DNA of 8,236 bases from Candidatus Magasanikiibacteriota bacterium (GTDB taxonomy: Bacteria; Patescibacteriota; Patescibacteriia; Magasanikbacterales; UBA922). The DNA lies in assembly GCA_016214105.1 (NCBI GenBank), contig JACRPD010000042.1, positions 1 through 8,236 of the forward strand, in the 5' to 3' direction. Numbering within the stretch: position 1 is the stretch's first letter; every line of letters begins with the position of its first letter. Made by a program: the position numbers and the translations under genes. The notes beneath the pieces are model-generated. The model was not told the origin of the DNA. It did not search any database and saw only the letters and a program-made list of their open reading frames with translations. Shown piece after piece: positions 5,739-8,236 of the stretch.

Positions 5739-6761
5739 ATGAAAAAAATTATGTTAGCAATTATAATTATTTTGTCAGCGTTCTACGCCTTTTTTTGGTT
5801 AGCAAGCATCAAATCATACAAGGTGGATTACGGCATCAGCTTTAGCAAAGAACACGCCGAATCGCTTGGGCTGGATTGGCAGCAGACTTATTTGGCGATG
5901 TTGGATGAGTTAAAACCGAAATATATTCGCATCTCCGCCACTTGGATGGAAACCGAGTCGGAAAAAAACAAAAAAAATAGCGATTTTGTTGATTGGCAAA
6001 TGCTGGAAGCGGCGAAACGCGGGGTCAAAGTTACTTTGGTCGTAGGCCAAAAGGCGCCGCGCTGGCCCGAGTGCCATGTCCCGGGCTGGGCGAATGATTT
6101 AAAAAGTAATGAATACAAACAAGCGGCCAAAGATTATGTCCAATATATCGTGGAGCGCTATCGCAATCATCCGGCGCTGGAAATTTGGCAGGTGGAAAAC
6201 GAGCCATATATCAAATTTCGTTTTGGCGAATGCAAAAATTTTGACGAGAGTTTGGTAAAAGAAGAGATTGATTTAGTCCGCTCGTTGGATAAACAGCACA
6301 AGATAATAATTACTGACAGCGGCGAATTGAGCACGTGGATTTCCGCCAGTCGAGCCGGAGATATTTTCGGCACCACGGTTTATCGCATTGTAATAACGCC
6401 AGGCGGCTGGTATTGGAAGTATGATTGGCTGCCGGCCGGATTTTATAAATGGAAAGCCAAATTATTCGGCCGTTCATACGAAGATTTTTTCGTTTCCGAA
6501 CTGCAAGCCGAGCCATGGTTTAACAACAGCAATCCAACCAATACCGCGATTGAGGAACAAGAAAAAACCATGAACCCGGAGCGTTTGCAAAAACATCTTG
6601 ATTTTGTCCAAAATATCGGCGCCTCCCGCGCTTACTTGTGGGGAGTGGAGTGGTGGTATTGGATGAAGGAAAAGCAGGGCGATGAGAGATATTGGGAGAT
6701 TATTCGTGCGCGCCAAGGGATTCGAACCCCTGACCCCCTCCGTGTAAAGGAGGTGCTCTAA
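5739..6761 (+). CDS. Membrane-anchored clan GH-A-like glycoside hydrolase; 3' end overlaps tRNA gene
   Basis: Likely an enzyme that cuts glycosidic bonds outside the membrane. Residues 4-22 are one hydrophobic segment after MKK, so either a signal peptide or an anchor; no lipobox cysteine is seen. The rest reads as a TIM-barrel hydrolase: RISATWME (64-71), a DWQMLEAAKRGVKVTLVVG strand-helix unit, EIWQVENEP (148-156) with E155 as probable acid/base, SELQAEPW (253-260) with E254 as probable nucleophile, and a late YLWGVEWWYW strand (299-308). This fits the GH5/GH39/GH42-like clan; the family is not certain. About 340 residues is a normal single-domain length. The natural fold should end near EIIR (320-323); residues 324-340 (ARQGIRTPDPLRVKEVL) are encoded by the complement of a tRNA gene and supply the stop. 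The start follows a REP-like repeat with no clear ribosome site. Confidence 0.8.
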   Translation: MKKIMLAIIIILSAFYAFFWLASIKSYKVDYGISFSKEHAESLGLDWQQTYLAMLDELKPKYIRISATWMETESEKNKKNSDFVDWQMLEAAKRGVKVTLVVGQKAPRWPECHVPGWANDLKSNEYKQAAKDYVQYIVERYRNHPALEIWQVENEPYIKFRFGECKNFDESLVKEEIDLVRSLDKQHKIIITDSGELSTWISASRAGDIFGTTVYRIVITPGGWYWKYDWLPAGFYKWKAKLFGRSYEDFFVSELQAEPWFNNSNPTNTAIEEQEKTMNPERLQKHLDFVQNIGASRAYLWGVEWWYWMKEKQGDERYWEIIRARQGIRTPDPLRVKEVL

Positions 6762-6780
6762 CCAGCTGAGCTAGGCGCGC
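6707..6780 (-). tRNA. tRNA-Val (anticodon TAC)
   Basis: Read on the minus strand from 6780: acceptor GCGCGCC pairs perfectly with GGCGCGC (6714-6708), discriminator A at 6707. The D arm is GCTC..GAGC. The anticodon arm is CCTCC-TTTACAC-GGAGG, with TAC at positions 34-36, decoding GUA and other Val codons. The variable loop is 5 nt. The T arm is AGGGG-TTCGAAT-CCCTT, with one G-U pair. All cloverleaf stems are intact at 74 nt. The 3' CCA is not encoded (CGA follows), so CCA addition is needed. The last 55 nt of the hydrolase frame run antisense through it. Confidence 0.97.
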
Positions 6781-6792
6781 GTTGTGCGCTAA

Positions 6793-6821
6793 ATTATATT
6801 ATGTTCGTTGAGTTTTGTCAA
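6793..6821 (-). promoter_or_regulatory. Consensus promoter of tRNA-Val
   Basis: On the minus strand, TTGACA (6821-6816), exactly 17 bp, then TATAAT (6798-6793): a perfect sigma70-type consensus promoter. The tRNA begins 12 nt after the -10 box, so the 5' leader should be only about 5 nt. Confidence 0.9.
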
Positions 6822-6828
6822 CGACAAA
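6814..6828. promoter_or_regulatory. Inverted repeat TTTGTC-AAC-GACAAA over two -35 boxes
   Basis: Six-bp perfect arms (6814-6819 and 6823-6828) around a 3-bp centre cover the -35 boxes of both divergent promoters. It could be an operator, or simply a by-product of two overlapping TTGWCA boxes. No regulator gene is in the window. Confidence 0.4.
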
Positions 6829-6843
6829 TTTTTGTGATATAAT
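6815..6843 (+). promoter_or_regulatory. Promoter of the amino-acid permease gene
   Basis: TTGTCA (6815-6820), 17 bp, TATAAT (6838-6843), with an extended TGn (6835-6837). Predicted start near 6850 leaves a leader of only about 16 nt before the ATG at 6866. The -35 box is shared, one base offset, with the tRNA promoter on the other strand. Confidence 0.8.
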
Positions 6844-6865
6844 AAAAAAGAAATAGCAAATTTTT

Positions 6866-8056
6866 ATGTTTGGTTTTCATTATTTCCGTTTGGATAAAGA
6901 GCGGGTGGAACAGCACCTGGGCACATTTCAAAGAAGAATAGGTTTATCCGAGGCTGCGGCTTTGATTTTTTCCGGCACGATTGGCGCCGGTATTTTAGGT
7001 TTACCATACGCGGTAGCGAAAGTGGGAAGTTTAATCGGTATTTTTTATATTGTCGCGATTGGCGCGCTGATGATCGGATTTAATTTACTGGTCGGGGAGA
7101 TTGCCGTGCGCACAAAAGGCGATTTTCATTTGGTTGGCATGGCTGGCAAATATTTGGGTTCGGCTGGGAAAGGTTTGATGACAATATTGGTATATTTGGT
7201 AAGTTTTGGCATTTTGGTTATTTATATAATCGGCGAAGGCGAGTCTTTGTCAGCTTTATTCGGCGGTTCTCCTTTGGCTTGGGGTTTATTTTTTTGGTTG
7301 ATTGGTTCGTCCTTAGTTGTTGTCGGTCTGCGCGTGATTAAAGTGATGGATGTTATTTTAAGCCTTTTGCTTTTATCAGTAATAACTTTCATCATCACGG
7401 TTTCCACGTCCAACGTTGAATTGGTGAATTTTTCTTATCATAATTGGGAGTATCTTCTGTTGCCATTCGGCGTTATTTTGTTCGCGTTTTCCGGCAGCGG
7501 TTCGGTCTTGGAAGCGCACAGTTTAATCGGTGGAGATCGGAAGCTTTTTCGCAAAGCGATTTTAATCGCCGGCGGTGTTATCATGGCGATTTATTTGGTG
7601 TTCGCGTTGGTGGTGTTGGGCGTAACCGGCGCGGAAACGACCGAGATCGCGACGATTGGTTTAGGGAATAAGATCGGCAGTACGGTTTTTTGGCTGGGCA
7701 ATATTTTCGCCGCGCTGGCTATGGCTACCAGTTTTATTACTAACAGTCTGTTATTTAGAGACTCTTTACGCTGGGATTATCGTCTGCCTTCCTGGAAAGC
7801 GTCTATGCTTGTTTGTGGCGTGCCATTTATTTTATATCTATTCGGCTTGCGCGGGTTTATTATGGCAATAGATTTAATCGGCGGGGTGTTTTTCAGCACG
7901 GAGATGCTGTTGATCATTTTAATTTACTGGCAAGCTAAACGCAAAGGCGATCTGCCGGTCGGACCGTACAAACTGCATCATACTTGGCTTTTGGTCGCGT
8001 TGCTGATATTGTTGTTGGTGGTGGGAGGGGTGTATAGCGTGGTGAAGCTTTTTTGA
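6866..8056 (+). CDS. Amino-acid permease, AAAP/HAAAP-like (APC superfamily)
   Basis: Secondary transporter of the cytoplasmic membrane, probably importing an amino acid with an ion. The 396 residues carry about eleven hydrophobic helices. The first has the unwound-helix signature of the APC fold, SGTIGAGILGLPYAVAKVG (residues 36-54), the substrate-binding stretch in tyrosine/tryptophan and related permeases. A central loop FAFSGSGSVLEAHSLIGGDRKLFRKAI, between helices, matches the cytoplasmic loop where relatives carry a similar FxxHxxxP/Gxxrk pattern. Length is normal for the family. It has a short hydrophilic N-terminus and ends with a helix plus VVKLF. It is transcribed alone from its own promoter, divergent from tRNA-Val; no Shine-Dalgarno site is evident (AAGAAA is too weak to count). 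For a presumed auxotrophic host-dependent cell, amino-acid uptake makes sense. Exact substrate is not readable. Confidence 0.87.
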   Translation: MFGFHYFRLDKERVEQHLGTFQRRIGLSEAAALIFSGTIGAGILGLPYAVAKVGSLIGIFYIVAIGALMIGFNLLVGEIAVRTKGDFHLVGMAGKYLGSAGKGLMTILVYLVSFGILVIYIIGEGESLSALFGGSPLAWGLFFWLIGSSLVVVGLRVIKVMDVILSLLLLSVITFIITVSTSNVELVNFSYHNWEYLLLPFGVILFAFSGSGSVLEAHSLIGGDRKLFRKAILIAGGVIMAIYLVFALVVLGVTGAETTEIATIGLGNKIGSTVFWLGNIFAALAMATSFITNSLLFRDSLRWDYRLPSWKASMLVCGVPFILYLFGLRGFIMAIDLIGGVFFSTEMLLIILIYWQAKRKGDLPVGPYKLHHTWLLVALLILLLVVGGVYSVVKLF

Positions 8057-8074
8057 GCGAGGAATTATGAATTA

Positions 8075-8103
8075 TTGATTTTTTCTTCATTTTGTGCTAT
8101 TAT
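8075..8103 (+). promoter_or_regulatory. Promoter of the DUF6922-like gene
   Basis: TTGATT (8075-8080), 17 bp, TATTAT (8098-8103) with extended TGC (8095-8097). It has the same TTTGTGn context before the -10 as two other promoters in the window. The ATG at 8126 would have a leader of about 15 nt. Confidence 0.65.
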
Positions 8104-8125
8104 ATATCTATAAAACAGTAAAAAT

Positions 8126-8236
8126 ATGCGTTTTAGACAGGCATTGTTTTGGGACACTGACCCAAAGAAAATTGACAAGAAAAAGCACGCCAAATACATA
8201 ATTGAACGAATTTTGGATTTTGGCAATGACGACGAA
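8126..8236 (+). CDS. DUF6922-like protein, 3' partial (possible antitoxin component)
   Basis: Only 37 codons are in the window before the right edge cuts the frame. They read MRFRQALFWDTDPKKID, a Lys-rich turn, then HAKYIIERILDFGNDDE. The FWD.DP.kiD..kHakyIIERiLdfG pattern is what I recall for DUF6922, a short protein commonly found just before a nucleotidyltransferase toxin gene of the AbiEii type and thus thought to be antitoxin-like. The match rests on memory of the pattern. Function and completeness cannot be judged from this piece; the partner gene, if any, would lie to the right. Confidence 0.7.
   Translation, partial: MRFRQALFWDTDPKKIDKKKHAKYIIERILDFGNDDE

Overview
The window looks like a piece of chromosome from a Candidate Phyla Radiation (Patescibacteria, Parcubacteria-like) bacterium. 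I infer this from several things seen together: AT-leaning coding sequence, tightly packed genes with gaps of 4 to 80 bp, little sign of Shine-Dalgarno sites, an extended -10 promoter motif repeated at several genes, TGA used as an ordinary stop (2739-2741, 8054-8056), a tRNA gene without encoded CCA, and intergenic palindromes of a kind I associate with these genomes. The taxonomic call is an inference; no rRNA or ribosomal protein gene is present to fix it.

Layout. (1) 2-2164: the 3' three quarters of a P2-like P-type cation ATPase, cut by the left edge. Four bases on, 2169-2741 encodes a translin/TRAX-family protein with the TRAX acidic catalytic residues apparently kept. (2) 2738-3345: a GC-rich block of about 570 nt with a near-consensus promoter at one end and an intrinsic terminator at the other. 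It folds by hand into many short hairpins closed by a long-range helix, and I read it as a large structured non-coding RNA that I cannot assign to a known family; a 121-codon open frame (2839-3204) inside it is the competing explanation. (3) 3342-3499: an extended -10 promoter, a 14-bp tandem repeat and a long imperfect palindrome. (4) 3500-4752: a MurG/MGDG-synthase-like (GT28) glycosyltransferase broken by an internal deletion plus frameshift, followed 4 bp later by an EamA/DMT transporter (4757-5662). (5) 5668-5701: a REP-like perfect hairpin. (6) 5739-6761: a membrane-anchored clan GH-A-like glycoside hydrolase whose last 17 codons lie inside a tRNA-Val(TAC) gene on the opposite strand (6707-6780). 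(7) 6793-6843: overlapping back-to-back promoters for that tRNA and for an amino-acid permease (6866-8056). (8) 8126-8236: the start of a DUF6922-like gene, cut by the right edge.

The genes do not form one pathway. The glycosyltransferase, EamA transporter and glycoside hydrolase hint at glycan or envelope work, and the ATPase and permease at ion and amino-acid uptake expected of a host-dependent cell. The candidates most worth follow-up are the structured RNA locus, the bacterial TRAX-like nuclease, and the hydrolase/tRNA antisense overlap. All pairings, counts and motif positions were worked out by eye; no searches or folding programs were run.
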